Source: Alphaproteobacteria bacterium
Lineage (GTDB): Bacteria > Pseudomonadota > Alphaproteobacteria > CAAHEQ01 > UBA3637
Reading direction: 5' to 3'
Assembly (NCBI GenBank): GCA_017467335.1
Contig: JAFTSJ010000019.1
Location: 1 to 41,608, forward strand
Length of the DNA: 41,608 nucleotides
This document shows, one piece after another, positions 7,677 to 16,680 of the stretch. How positions within the stretch are numbered: position 1 is the stretch's first letter; the number at the start of each line of letters is the position of its first letter. A model generated the notes under the pieces. The model made no database searches and was not told the DNA's origin. It worked only from the letters and a program-made list of their open reading frames with translations. The position numbers and the translations under genes were made by a program.

Positions 7677-8477
7677 ATGCGGTTATTTAAGATTATTTTG
7701 ATTGGCATAATATGTTTGATTTCTTTAAATTCATCTGCTACCACAAATGCTGTTCTGGATAATCGAGCTAAAAAATTACCATATAGTCAAGGACAATCTG
7801 TTCAAAGTATTGTGCAGAATTTAACGTCTGATTTAAACAGTGATTTAGAAAAAGCTCGTATTTTGGCTTCATTTGTCGCATTTCAGTTGGATAGAAACGG
7901 GTATGCAGAGCGTGAATTAGAACAATCTTCACAACAAAATAAACCGGCTCAAAAAATGCCATCTAATGACATTTTAAAAACACGTATCGGTACATCTCAA
8001 GAATATGCAATCTTGTATAAACAATTATGTACGGCAGCCGGATTGAATGTGGTTAAAATTGATGGTTATGCCGGAAATAATATTCAATCTCCCGATAGAA
8101 AAGACCCAGCCGGATTACAGGCTGTGCGACACAGTGTACAGCAGTTAACCGGTTTACCTGATTATAGAATGCAACAATACGAATCATCATGGAATGCAGT
8201 TCAGATAGATGACCGATGGATTTTGGTTGATACATATCGTATGATTTTTGGTAAAAAAAGCATTGCAAAAGATATAACATCTCATAAAGAAATGATTCGT
8301 TTTTTAAAACAGCGTGAAAGAGAAGGATTTCGGGGAAATGAATTATCTCAGGGAAAACGAATTGATGAAGATTATTTTAATGCAAAACCTAACCAATTTA
8401 TCAAAACACATTATCCTTTAAATCCCAAATGGCAATTGTTACCTGTCCCGGTTACTTGGCATTCTTTTTTAAGATAA
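7677..8477 (+). CDS. Secreted transglutaminase-fold protein with substituted catalytic residues
   Basis: A 266-residue protein with a clean signal peptide (about 1-22). It resembles the transglutaminase-like/kyphoscoliosis peptidase fold: DLEKARILASFVAFQLD (helix before the active site), GTSQEYAILYKQLCTAAGL, a GYAG turn, and WNAVQIDDRWILVDT. In active members the first motif reads GxCxxYA and the second HAWN. Here Ser107 stands at the Cys position and Ser170 at the His position; only the Asp (185) remains. It is therefore probably a non-catalytic binding protein. The ATG at 7677 has a CGGAGG site; a GTG at 7662 in frame would add five residues ahead of the signal. Same operon as the exported glycosyltransferase. 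Confidence 0.72.
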   Translation: MRLFKIILIGIICLISLNSSATTNAVLDNRAKKLPYSQGQSVQSIVQNLTSDLNSDLEKARILASFVAFQLDRNGYAERELEQSSQQNKPAQKMPSNDILKTRIGTSQEYAILYKQLCTAAGLNVVKIDGYAGNNIQSPDRKDPAGLQAVRHSVQQLTGLPDYRMQQYESSWNAVQIDDRWILVDTYRMIFGKKSIAKDITSHKEMIRFLKQREREGFRGNELSQGKRIDEDYFNAKPNQFIKTHYPLNPKWQLLPVPVTWHSFLR

Positions 8478-8513
8478 AAGCCATTGGTTTTTTAAAATTT
8501 TTATGAAGAAATA

Positions 8514-8540
8514 TAAAAAAACGCCGATAATAATCGGCGT
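8514..8540 (-). terminator. Rho-independent terminator of the ialB-rlmN-nitroreductase operon
   Basis: An 8-bp perfect stem (8521-8528 with 8533-8540, loop of 4) is followed on the minus strand by a run of seven T. On the plus strand only two T follow, so it is a weaker stop for the glycosyltransferase operon. Confidence 0.82.
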
Positions 8541-8558
8541 TTGACATAATACAGATAA

Positions 8559-9071
8559 TTATTCCCATCCGTTTAAGTGAATGCGAGTTGGGTCAAATCG
8601 TTCTTTAACAGTTGATGTTGACGATGATGCTGGTTTACCCAAAGCAATTAACCCAATCGGAATAATGTGTTCCGGTAAATCCAATAATTCTAAAAAGTGA
8701 TCGGTATGCTCCGGAAAAATACCACAATAGCAAGAGCCATATCCCATTGTATGAGCCATTAACATCAAATTTTGGGAAGCCAATGAAACATCGATAATTC
8801 CCATACCGTTGTATTCTCGTGTTAAATCAACGCAAACAATGATACCCGTACCAGCATCCGATAAAAAAGAAGCATACGGATGATTGTTTTGAACTTTATC
8901 TAAAAGAGATTTGTCTGTCAGCACAATAAATTCCCAAGGTTGTTTATTCATTGCACTGGGTGCATACATAGCGGCTTTTAAAATTTGTTCTAAATCCGAA
9001 TTGGGGATTTGAAAATCTTTTTCATATTGGCGAACTGAACGCCGATGAAAGATTGCTTCGTCTGATTTCAT
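8559..9071 (-). CDS. Nitroreductase family FMN oxidoreductase
   Basis: A 170-residue flavoprotein of the nitroreductase superfamily, using NAD(P)H to reduce nitro compounds, quinones or similar substrates. FMN-binding features are visible: HRRSVRQYEKD near the N-terminus, AAMYAPSAMNKQPWEF (about 33-48), the ASQNLMLMAHTMGYGSCYCG helix and turn, and a C-terminal ALGKP. The true substrate cannot be read from sequence. A strong GGAGGAGG site lies just ahead of the start. It follows rlmN by 45 nt and probably shares its transcript. Confidence 0.9.
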   Translation of the reverse strand: MKSDEAIFHRRSVRQYEKDFQIPNSDLEQILKAAMYAPSAMNKQPWEFIVLTDKSLLDKVQNNHPYASFLSDAGTGIIVCVDLTREYNGMGIIDVSLASQNLMLMAHTMGYGSCYCGIFPEHTDHFLELLDLPEHIIPIGLIALGKPASSSTSTVKERFDPTRIHLNGWE

Positions 9072-9116
9072 ATTATTCCTCCTCCTTTTTTACATATAAG
9101 ATAATATTTTTCAATT

Positions 9117-10184
9117 TCAATCCTTTTTTGTATCTGTTCCTTTGGCTGATTTTAATTGTCCGCAGGCCGCCATAATATCTTCACCTCGGGAACGGCGAAT
9201 TGGGGCTGCAAACCAGTTGTTTTCCAAAATTTTTGAAAAACGATGAATAGCATTATGACCGGATGCTTCAAAAGGAGCTCCTTCCCAATGGTGAAAGGGA
9301 ATTAAATTGAATTTAACTTCTAAACCATCAACCAACTTCATCAGTTCTTCGGCATGTTTCGGTTGATCGTTAACATCCTTCAATAAAACATATTCCATTG
9401 TGATAAATTGTCTGCGTTCACATCGTTTTTGATACTCTTTACAGGCATTTATCAGAACTTTAAGCGGAAATTTGCGATTAACAGGCATGATTTGATTTCT
9501 GATTTCATCATTAGGAGCGTGTAAACTGATGGCTAATTTTACGCCTAAGTCTGCTAATTCAGGAATATGGTTTGCAACACCCGATGTTGAAACAGTAATA
9601 CGTCTTTTTGAAATAGCCAAACCATCTCCATCCATAGCAATACGGAGTGCTGTTTTTAAATTTTCAAAATTGCATAACGGTTCACCCATTCCCATAACAA
9701 CAATATTTGATAAATATCGTGTTTCGTCCGTTGGTGTCGGCCATTCATGATAACTATCCCGAGCGGACATAAATTGTCCGATAATTTCACCTGCGGTTAA
9801 GTTTCTCATCATTCGTTGTGTACCGGTATGACAAAATTTACATCCTTGAGCACAACCGACTTGTGTGGAAATACAAACAGCTCCACGATCAGATTCCGGA
9901 ATGTAAACACATTCAACCTGTTTACCATCTGTAAATTCCATAAGCCATTTGCGGGTACCGTCAATGGAATTTTGCTCCGTAACAATAGACGGATGGGTAA
10001 TTGTATAAAGTGAATCAAGCTTTTCACGAAATGGTTTTGCTAATGTTGTCATTTCTTGAAAGTTTGTTTTTCCTTTGTTGTATATCCATTGCCACAATTG
10101 TTTGGCTCGGAAACTTTTTTCGCCAAGAGTTATCATTTCTTGAACCAGTTCGTCACGTGATAACCCAATCAATTCTTTTTTCAT
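9117..10184 (-). CDS. rlmN: Dual-specificity RNA methyltransferase RlmN
   Basis: A radical-SAM enzyme that methylates C2 of A2503 in 23S rRNA and of A37 in some tRNAs, improving translational accuracy. The iron-sulfur cluster motif CAQGCKFC is at 111-118, followed by GTQRMMRNLTAGEI. The second catalytic Cys, which is methylated in the reaction, lies near the C-terminus in MAACGQL (about 341). GEPLCNFEN and SISLHAPNDE patterns are also typical. Length 355 is normal. It sits 13 nt downstream of the IalB-like gene, an arrangement I recall from other alphaproteobacteria. Confidence 0.97.
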   Translation of the reverse strand: MKKELIGLSRDELVQEMITLGEKSFRAKQLWQWIYNKGKTNFQEMTTLAKPFREKLDSLYTITHPSIVTEQNSIDGTRKWLMEFTDGKQVECVYIPESDRGAVCISTQVGCAQGCKFCHTGTQRMMRNLTAGEIIGQFMSARDSYHEWPTPTDETRYLSNIVVMGMGEPLCNFENLKTALRIAMDGDGLAISKRRITVSTSGVANHIPELADLGVKLAISLHAPNDEIRNQIMPVNRKFPLKVLINACKEYQKRCERRQFITMEYVLLKDVNDQPKHAEELMKLVDGLEVKFNLIPFHHWEGAPFEASGHNAIHRFSKILENNWFAAPIRRSRGEDIMAACGQLKSAKGTDTKKD

Positions 10185-10197
10185 ATGTTCTCCATTA

Positions 10198-10695
10198 TTA
10201 AGGGCAAGCTTGTGTCATTGCATTTAATGCTTTTGTAAATCCTTTGAGTGAATATGTATCTTTTAAAACCGTTCCTTTTGTTGATTTAGTAACTATTCGA
10301 ACAACATTTCCTTCAATCATTTTGTTGATAAGATTTTTTTCTATTTTACCGTCTTTAATCCACGCTGCATTATCAACGGACAATAAAGAAACCACTTTTT
10401 GATTATCAATCCCCAATGTCGGAACATGTTTTTGATGAAATTTAACGCCGGTCAGTACAGTAATGACATTATATTCTTTTTCTGTCGGACGGCGGTAAAC
10501 CATCAAATAGGCATCTTCACGCTTGGGGGAGGAATATAACGGTGATGATGATATAAAACAGATTTTTTGATTGTTTTCAGTCGCTTCGTAAACACGCCAA
10601 CTGGAATAATGAGCAATAGGCTTCATGTTTAGTGTATTTTTGGCCATACATGTAACAGAAAAAAATAAACTCAAAGCAATTAAAAGATATTTCAT
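10198..10695 (-). CDS. Invasion-associated locus B (IalB) family protein
   Basis: An exported protein of 165 residues with a signal peptide at about 1-18. The IalB pattern is present: a WRVYEA strand, KICFISSSPLYSS, LMVYRRPTEKEYN, VTKSTKGTVLKDTYSLKG, and the family's ending GFTKALNAMTQAC. IalB was named for Bartonella erythrocyte entry, but the family is common in non-pathogenic alphaproteobacteria and its molecular role is unclear, so no virulence role should be read from this. It is first in an operon with rlmN and the nitroreductase and has its own promoter at 10718-10746. Confidence 0.85.
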   Translation of the reverse strand: MKYLLIALSLFFSVTCMAKNTLNMKPIAHYSSWRVYEATENNQKICFISSSPLYSSPKREDAYLMVYRRPTEKEYNVITVLTGVKFHQKHVPTLGIDNQKVVSLLSVDNAAWIKDGKIEKNLINKMIEGNVVRIVTKSTKGTVLKDTYSLKGFTKALNAMTQACP

Positions 10696-10717
10696 TTATC
10701 CTCCTTGTATTACATGG

Positions 10718-10746
10718 AGTGTACACAACTTAAATAAAAATAGCAA
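10718..10746 (-). promoter_or_regulatory. Promoter for ialB-rlmN operon
   Basis: On the minus strand TTGCTA (10741-10746) and TACACT (10718-10723) are separated by 17 nt. The start codon is 23 nt further on, behind an AAGGAGG site. Confidence 0.6.
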
Positions 10747-10801
10747 GTGTAAAAGGAATGATTTTAGAAAACATTTATTCAAAAAAAATGATGAAAAGAA
10801 C

Positions 10802-10830
10802 TTGCTTTTTTTCAAGTGTTGTCATATAAT
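10802..10830 (+). promoter_or_regulatory. Promoter placing the transcript start at the parC start codon
   Basis: TTGCTT (10802-10807), a 17-nt spacer and a perfect TATAAT (10825-10830). The expected first transcribed base is around 10837-10839, and the parC ATG is at 10839. No Shine-Dalgarno sequence lies between. Confidence 0.72.
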
Positions 10831-10838
10831 CCGAACCT

Positions 10839-13058
10839 ATGAATGAAATATTAACGGAAAATATCAGAGAAACAAAACTGGCAGATGCGTTATCTGAACG
10901 GTACTTGGCTTATGCCGTATCGACAATTGTTGCCCGTTCATTGCCGGATGTTCGGGATGGATTAAAACCGGTTCATCGCCGTTTATTGTTTGCTATGCGT
11001 CAATTGAAGTTGGATCCGGTTTCAGGTTTTAAAAAGTGTGCTCGGGTTGTTGGGGATGTTATCGGTAAATATCATCCGCATGGTGATTCGTCTGTTTATG
11101 ATGCCATGGTTCGGTTAGCCCAAGATTTTGCTGTTCGTTATCCATTGGTTGACGGGCAGGGGAACTTTGGTAACATTGATGGGGATAAAGCGGCTGCCAT
11201 GCGTTATACGGAAGCCCGATTGACAGCGGTTGCCGTTGCATTGATGGACGGATTGGATGATGATGCTGTCGATTTTGATAAAACGTATGATGGAGAAGAA
11301 GAAGAACCGGTTGTTATGCCTGCTTCGTTTCCCAATTTGTTAGCAAACGGAGCATCGGGTATTGCTGTTGGTATGGCGACAAATATTCCGCCTCATAATG
11401 TTGGGGAAGTTTGTGATGCGTTATTATGTTTGTTAAAGAAACCGGATGCGGATATTGAACAACTGATGACTTTTATACAGGGACCGGATTTTCCGACCGG
11501 TGGTATATTAGCAGAAAGTCGTGCCGGTATTATTAAAGCTTATTCAAGCGGTCGTGGGGCAATGAAAGTTCGGGCCAAATGGGAAAAAGAAGACCTATCG
11601 CACGGACAATATCAAATTGTTGTTACGGAAATACCTTATCAGGTACAAAAATCTGATTTAGTTATGCGTATTGCCAAGTTGTTATCAGAAAAAAAATTAC
11701 CGTTGCTGGCGGATATTCGTGATGAGTCATCAGATGTTGTTCGATTGGTTTTGGAGCCGAAATCTCGAACGGTTTCACCTGAGCAGTTGATGGAACATTT
11801 GTTTAAAAATACTGATTTGCAAGTTAATTTTAACTTAAATATGAACGTATTAGATGCAGATCGTACACCTCGTGTCATGAATATTAAAGATGTTTTAATA
11901 GCGTTTTTAAAACATCGTGATAATGTATTGGTTCGCAAATCCAATTATCGTTTAGCTAAGATAGCTCATCGTATGGAATTGTTATCAGGCTTTTTGATTG
12001 CCTATTTGAATTTGGATCGTGTTATTGAAATTATTCGTAATGAAGATGAACCCAAAGCCATTATGGTCGCTGAATTTAATTTAACGGATGTGCAAGCTGA
12101 AGCCATCTTAAATATGCGTTTACGGTCATTGCGTAAGTTGGAAGAAGAACAAATTAGATCTGAATACGATAATCTGTTGATTGAAAAACAAGGGTTGGAA
12201 GCCTTATTGTCTGATACTGAATTACGTAAAAAGAAATTATCAGAAGAAATTAAAGATATTCAAAAAAGGTTTGGTCAAAAAACGCCATTAGGAAAACGGC
12301 GTACATCGGTTGTTGAAGCCCCCAAGGAAATTGAAATTTCAATTGAAGCGATGATTGAAAAAGAACCGATTACCGTTGTTTTATCAAAACAGGGGTGGAT
12401 AAGATCGATTAAAGGTCATATTGATTCGGTAGATGATATAAAATTTAAAGAAGGGGATTCTTTAAAGGCAACGTTAAAAGCTTATACAACGGATCAGATT
12501 ATTTTGTTTGCCAATAATGGTCGTTTCTTTACGGTTTTAGGTAATAATATTGCCGGTGGACGAGGATATGGTGAACCATTGCGTTTGTCTGTTGATGTTG
12601 CCGAAGACGCTGATATTGTAACAATGTTTGTATGGCAATCGGAACAGCTTTTATTGGTTGCATCTCGAAATGGAAAAGGGTTTATTGTCAACAGCAATGA
12701 TGTTGTTGCCCAAACACGTGCCGGTAAAATTATTTTGAATTTGGCGGATGCAGATAAGGCTTTGCTTTGTAAACCCGTTAATGGTTCCCATGTTGCCGTT
12801 ATTGGAACAAACAGAAAAATGATTGTCTTTAAAACAGAAGAAATTCCGACAATGACACGAGGAAGTGGTGTTATCTTGCAACGCTATCAAGAAGCTAAAT
12901 TGTCTGATGTTCGTTTCTTTAATATTGAGGATGGATTGCCTTTCCCAAGTGGTAACGGAACAAGAATTGAACGTAATATCAGTTTATGGTTGGCAAAACG
13001 GGCGACAGTCGGTAAATTTCCACCGGTAGGATTTCCTCGCAGTAATAAGTTTGATTAA
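10839..13058 (+). CDS. parC: DNA topoisomerase IV subunit A
   Basis: The cleavage subunit of topoisomerase IV, which unlinks daughter chromosomes. The N-terminal breakage domain shows [21 protein letters not shown] and the active-site Tyr123 in MRYTEAR. The [14 protein letters not shown] region (79-92) carries Ser84 and Asp88 at the quinolone-determining positions, the sensitive-type residues. A coiled-coil segment (about 420-490) leads to the C-terminal beta-pinwheel. Length 739 and the start [24 protein letters not shown] favour ParC over GyrA (usually over 800 residues). The ATG lies almost exactly at the predicted transcript start, suggesting a leaderless message. Confidence 0.95.
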   Translation: MNEILTENIRETKLADALSERYLAYAVSTIVARSLPDVRDGLKPVHRRLLFAMRQLKLDPVSGFKKCARVVGDVIGKYHPHGDSSVYDAMVRLAQDFAVRYPLVDGQGNFGNIDGDKAAAMRYTEARLTAVAVALMDGLDDDAVDFDKTYDGEEEEPVVMPASFPNLLANGASGIAVGMATNIPPHNVGEVCDALLCLLKKPDADIEQLMTFIQGPDFPTGGILAESRAGIIKAYSSGRGAMKVRAKWEKEDLSHGQYQIVVTEIPYQVQKSDLVMRIAKLLSEKKLPLLADIRDESSDVVRLVLEPKSRTVSPEQLMEHLFKNTDLQVNFNLNMNVLDADRTPRVMNIKDVLIAFLKHRDNVLVRKSNYRLAKIAHRMELLSGFLIAYLNLDRVIEIIRNEDEPKAIMVAEFNLTDVQAEAILNMRLRSLRKLEEEQIRSEYDNLLIEKQGLEALLSDTELRKKKLSEEIKDIQKRFGQKTPLGKRRTSVVEAPKEIEISIEAMIEKEPITVVLSKQGWIRSIKGHIDSVDDIKFKEGDSLKATLKAYTTDQIILFANNGRFFTVLGNNIAGGRGYGEPLRLSVDVAEDADIVTMFVWQSEQLLLVASRNGKGFIVNSNDVVAQTRAGKIILNLADADKALLCKPVNGSHVAVIGTNRKMIVFKTEEIPTMTRGSGVILQRYQEAKLSDVRFFNIEDGLPFPSGNGTRIERNISLWLAKRATVGKFPPVGFPRSNKFD

Positions 13059-13120
13059 CAAATAAGATTTTATTTTTCTATCTGATAAATGATAGGTTAT
13101 CTCTTGCAAATTCAAGAAAA

Positions 13121-13148
13121 TATATTACCTAATTATTGGGGTAATATA
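13121..13148 (+). promoter_or_regulatory. Perfect inverted repeat over the zupT ribosome binding site
   Basis: TATATTACC (13121-13129) is the exact reverse complement of GGTAATATA (13140-13148), with 10 nt between. The right arm covers part of the GGGG ribosome binding site and the A of the ATG. It could be a dimeric repressor operator or an RNA hairpin hiding the start site. Confidence 0.55.
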
Positions 13149-13939
13149 TGTCTCAGGTTTTATTTGCGTTTTTATTAACTTTACTAGCCGGATTAGCTAC
13201 AGGAATAGGGGGAGCTATTTCTTTTTTGGCTCCTCGTTTTGATAAAAAATTTTTATCTGTTTCTTTGGGGTTTTCGGCAGGGGTTATGATTTATATTTCC
13301 TTTTTTGAACTTGTTCCCAATGGATTAGAGTTATTACATAATGTGGATGAGCAACGACAACGTTGGATTTACTTATGGGCTTTCTTTGGCGGAATTTTAT
13401 TAACATACGGACTTGATTTATTTATTCCGCATGAAAATAATTTAAAAAATATTCAAATAAAATATAAAAAACATTCTTGTTATTCATCGAAAAAATTATT
13501 ACGATTAGGAATTGTTATGGCATTTGTATTGGCACTTCATAACATTCCGGAAGGTATGGCAACTTTTTTTTCAGCCTTGGAAAAACCTAAAATCGGGTAT
13601 GTTGTAGCTATTGCCATCGCTTTTCATAATATTCCGGAAGGAATTATTGTTGCTATTCCGGTTTATTATGCAACATTAAGCCGGAAAAAAGCATTTGTTT
13701 ATTCTGTTCTATCCGGTTTAACAGAACCGCTGGGAGCATTAATCGGATATATATTTTTGTCTTCGTATCTGAGTGATACTTTGGTTGGCATAATACTTAT
13801 CGGTATAGGCGGTATTATGATTTATATTTCTTTAAGTGAATTATTACCGACAGCTTATATGTACGGAAAACATCGTTTTTCCGTTTTGGGTTTATTAAGT
13901 GGTATGTTTTTAATGGCGATTAGTTTAATTATATTTTAA
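13148..13939 (+). CDS. zupT: ZIP family metal transporter (ZupT-like)
   Basis: An inner-membrane importer of divalent metals, mainly zinc, of 263 residues with about eight hydrophobic segments. The two metal-binding helices are unmistakable: ALHNIPEGMATF (about 135-146) and AFHNIPEGIIVAIP (about 158-171), the ZIP HNxPEG signatures. A variable loop holding HENNLKNIQIKYKKHSCYSS lies between the third and fourth segments, as usual. ZupT-type members also take Fe, Mn and Co. The start codon overlaps an inverted repeat, so metal-dependent control is plausible. It converges with the kinase gene and their stops overlap by 4 nt, with no terminator between. Confidence 0.92.
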   Translation: MSQVLFAFLLTLLAGLATGIGGAISFLAPRFDKKFLSVSLGFSAGVMIYISFFELVPNGLELLHNVDEQRQRWIYLWAFFGGILLTYGLDLFIPHENNLKNIQIKYKKHSCYSSKKLLRLGIVMAFVLALHNIPEGMATFFSALEKPKIGYVVAIAIAFHNIPEGIIVAIPVYYATLSRKKAFVYSVLSGLTEPLGALIGYIFLSSYLSDTLVGIILIGIGGIMIYISLSELLPTAYMYGKHRFSVLGLLSGMFLMAISLIIF

Positions 13940-14814
13940 GAATATTCTTTAACGATGTTGTTTTGTTGAATTTGTGAAAAATATTGTTCGATTTTGCGAC
14001 ATAAAAATTGTCCTTTTTGTGATTTTAAATCTTGTTGAATATAAGACATAATAAACAGCATTCGTAACATTAACGCCCCATCAAAATAATCAAGATTAGA
14101 TTTGGTTTTATCTTCATACATTTTTTTGAACAGATAAGAATCTTGTTGTGAATAACGGGGATATAAGGCAATATCAAAAACGGGATTAGCAAATGAAAGA
14201 GTATCAAAATCAAAAATACCCGTTATTTGATAGGATGAATTGACATGATAATTACGTGGATTTAAGTCACAATGGCATAATGTCTTGCGGTTGTGAAATA
14301 CCGATAAACAATTACTTATCAAAGAATACAGCGGATGGGTTTGAAATCTTCTGGCTAATTGATCTTCCATAAATGGAATTTTAAATTGTGTCATATCTTT
14401 CGGATTGATAGTATGCAGTGATTTTAGAAAAACCGATAATTGGTCAAAGATATATTGTTTTGTTGTCCTTGGTAATTGAGAAAATTTTTCTTCACCAAGT
14501 ACATGACCTTCAATACGGGGCATAACACACATGGTTTGTTGTTTGTTTTGATATTCTCCATAATGAATGGAAAATTGACTAATCGGGTAGGGAACACGAC
14601 TTGCCAAAAAATTTAAAATTTCTTGTTGGTATTCTATCTGTTTTTCAATAAAGCTATTTTTGAAAAAACGAACAACGGTTGTATCATTAACCATATATGT
14701 AAAATTTTCATTTCCGTTTAATTTTTCTAAACGAAAAACGGGCAAATTCGGTTTGCATGCTTGTATAACTTTTTTGACAAATGTATAATTTTGTGCTTCA
14801 TCGAGTGTTATCAT
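13936..14814 (-). CDS. Aminoglycoside phosphotransferase-fold kinase, substrate unknown
   Basis: A 292-residue small-molecule kinase of the APH/choline-kinase fold. Visible features: the N-lobe NENFTYMVNDTTVVRFFK with the ATP-binding Lys, a hinge-like CVMPRIEG, the catalytic loop CHCDLNPRNYHV (HxDxxxxN, about 178-189), and the metal-binding IFDFDTL (about 199-205). This fold covers antibiotic, choline, homoserine and amino-sugar kinases, and sequence alone does not separate them. It follows the AnmK-like gene by 25 nt. The APH-fold kinase AmgK phosphorylates amino sugars in peptidoglycan recycling, so a cell-wall sugar is a possible substrate, as inference only. The start lacks a strong ribosome binding site. 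Confidence 0.82.
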   Translation of the reverse strand: MITLDEAQNYTFVKKVIQACKPNLPVFRLEKLNGNENFTYMVNDTTVVRFFKNSFIEKQIEYQQEILNFLASRVPYPISQFSIHYGEYQNKQQTMCVMPRIEGHVLGEEKFSQLPRTTKQYIFDQLSVFLKSLHTINPKDMTQFKIPFMEDQLARRFQTHPLYSLISNCLSVFHNRKTLCHCDLNPRNYHVNSSYQITGIFDFDTLSFANPVFDIALYPRYSQQDSYLFKKMYEDKTKSNLDYFDGALMLRMLFIMSYIQQDLKSQKGQFLCRKIEQYFSQIQQNNIVKEYS

Positions 14815-14839
14815 TTTATATGCTTCATTTTAATTGTTA

Positions 14840-15934
14840 TTATGGATAAAATATTTTTCCACCGGTGGTTGGTTCGGATACACCGGTTGTATGAGGAAAA
14901 CTAATAGGAAGTTTCATGAGAGAACGCACACTTAAAAAGGCATAACTTTGTGCATTGAGTGTTGTATTTTGGAAACCGCATTCTACTCCTGTTCTAACGG
15001 GTTCTGTCAAAATAGATTTAATCATTCTGACCAATACGGGATTATAAATACCGCCTCCGATTAAAATCCATTCTTGGGGTTGAACAGATAAAAATGTTTG
15101 GGCTTTTTTGATACTATGTGCAATCAAAGCTGTTAGGGTTGCTGCTCCGTTTGGCAGTGAACATCCCAATACTTGTTCGTACATATCAATAAATTCATTT
15201 TTATCAACGGTTTTAGGAGGATGTTGAAGATAAAATTTTTCATTAAGTAAGCGACTCAATAAACGCTTGTCAACAGTCCCTTTTGAGGCATACAAACCAT
15301 CAAAATCCATTTCAGAACCGGTATGTTTATAAATCCAATAATCTAGTAAACGAGTCCCTATACCAATATCGAAAGCTTGCATTTCCCCAAATTCACCGAT
15401 ACAGGTTAATGTTGTAATCCCGCCTAATGAAACAATACCTATCGGTTTTTTGAATTTTTGTGTTATGGCCGTATAATATGATGCAAATAGAGGACCACCT
15501 TGACCGCCGGATTTTAAATCAGATTGAATAAAACGGGAAACAACAGGTGTGTTAAATTCTTTGGCAATTTTGTCAGAACTACCCAATGAAATAGAAATTT
15601 TATCTTTTGGTTTATGGTAAACAACGTGACCGGAATAACCAATGGCATCAATATCAGGATATTTTCGTTTGTGTTCTTCATAAAATTCACGAATAACGCT
15701 GATATGAAAGTCTGTTAAAAAAGAATCAATCTCTTTCATTTCATAGGTTTGTGTATAATCACCTTTTAATATAAACCGAAAAATTTTATCCTTTAAATCA
15801 ATTGGATAAGGGCGGGACATACAGACAGGTTGATGATATACATCAATCCCGTCTGTTTCCAATAAGGCTAATTCTACAGCGTTAAGACCTGAATCGGAAT
15901 AAACACCTAAAACTGTCTTTTTTTCAATCAGCAT
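14840..15934 (-). CDS. AnmK-like anhydro-N-acetylmuramic acid kinase, divergent
   Basis: Resembles AnmK, which opens and phosphorylates 1,6-anhydroMurNAc during peptidoglycan recycling. The catalytic region is kept: SDLKSGGQGGPLFASY matches the family's Asp followed by GGQG(A)PL. Also present are SLGGITTLT (for NIGGIAN), DIGIGTRLLDYW (for DTGPGNxLxDxW) and LIGGGIYNP. The N-terminal nucleotide loop, normally GxMSGTSxDGxD, reads GVYSDSGLNAVE, a marked change. Length 364 is normal. The protein may be a diverged AnmK or a relative with another substrate. It overlaps the plsC stop by 7 nt. Confidence 0.78.
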   Translation of the reverse strand: MLIEKKTVLGVYSDSGLNAVELALLETDGIDVYHQPVCMSRPYPIDLKDKIFRFILKGDYTQTYEMKEIDSFLTDFHISVIREFYEEHKRKYPDIDAIGYSGHVVYHKPKDKISISLGSSDKIAKEFNTPVVSRFIQSDLKSGGQGGPLFASYYTAITQKFKKPIGIVSLGGITTLTCIGEFGEMQAFDIGIGTRLLDYWIYKHTGSEMDFDGLYASKGTVDKRLLSRLLNEKFYLQHPPKTVDKNEFIDMYEQVLGCSLPNGAATLTALIAHSIKKAQTFLSVQPQEWILIGGGIYNPVLVRMIKSILTEPVRTGVECGFQNTTLNAQSYAFLSVRSLMKLPISFPHTTGVSEPTTGGKIFYP

Positions 15935-16680
15935 TTGTTATCTCGATTATGAAAAGGGTGGGGTAATTTTTCTTGAGCTGTTTCAATTGTTTCACACAAT
16001 TCATCTAAAAATGCCCGTTTGTTTTTACCTGCTTCAATGGGGGGTAAAAATTGAATCGTTACAATACCGGTACGCTTGATTGTTTTATTTTTAGGCCAAC
16101 AATAACCGGTATTCAGTGCAACCGGAACAACCGGAACTCGACATTGGTCGTATAAAAAAGCAACGCCTGGTGTGTAAGGTTGTTTTGTCCCTGGGGCTGT
16201 ACGTGTTCCTTCCGGAAAGATAACTAAATTCATGCCATCAGCCAGATGTTTTTTGACACCGGATAACATTTGTTTCATTGTTTTTGCCCCACCTTTTCGG
16301 TCAATAGCAATACACCCTGTTTTTAAAAAGTAGATCCCGACAAACGGAATCCATAAAAGTTCTCGTTTCAGTACATAAAAGACATGCGGAACAATACCGT
16401 GAAATAAAACCGTTTCCATGGCAGACTGATGTTTGGACGCAATAATGTATCCGTTTTCTTTTGGTAAGTTTTCCAATCCTTTCAATTGAATTTTAATACC
16501 ACAAAATATCCATAGTAATTTGCGAGACATAATTGACCAGGTTTTAGGTAAAATACCGGCTTGTTTACAGGGAATAAAAAGTGTTGGTATAAAAATAATC
16601 AATAAAAATAGGGTGGAAATATAAAAAACAATTAAAAAGATAATTGAACGTATAATTGTTAGTGTGTTTGATAATGTCAT
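15928..16680 (-). CDS. plsC: 1-acyl-sn-glycerol-3-phosphate acyltransferase
   Basis: Adds the second acyl chain to lysophosphatidic acid, making phosphatidic acid at the inner membrane. A hydrophobic N-terminal anchor (about 10-35) is followed by the acyltransferase motifs. Motif I reads SKHQSAMETVLF, with Glu in place of the usual Asp of HX4D; similar KHQSxWE forms are common in alphaproteobacterial PlsC, so this is not a sign of inactivity. Motif III FPEGTR and the later VPVVPVALNTG are standard. Length 250 fits. It follows ydcF with a 4-nt overlap in the ftsEX operon. Confidence 0.93.
   Translation of the reverse strand: MTLSNTLTIIRSIIFLIVFYISTLFLLIIFIPTLFIPCKQAGILPKTWSIMSRKLLWIFCGIKIQLKGLENLPKENGYIIASKHQSAMETVLFHGIVPHVFYVLKRELLWIPFVGIYFLKTGCIAIDRKGGAKTMKQMLSGVKKHLADGMNLVIFPEGTRTAPGTKQPYTPGVAFLYDQCRVPVVPVALNTGYCWPKNKTIKRTGIVTIQFLPPIEAGKNKRAFLDELCETIETAQEKLPHPFHNRDNKC

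Noticed and set aside
10198-10695. IalB homologue as a virulence marker
   Set aside because: The family is widespread in harmless alphaproteobacteria; the neighbouring rlmN suggests a housekeeping locus.
15928-16680. PlsC with Glu instead of Asp in HX4D as a dead enzyme
   Set aside because: The KHQSxxE form is common in alphaproteobacterial PlsC, and the other motifs are intact.
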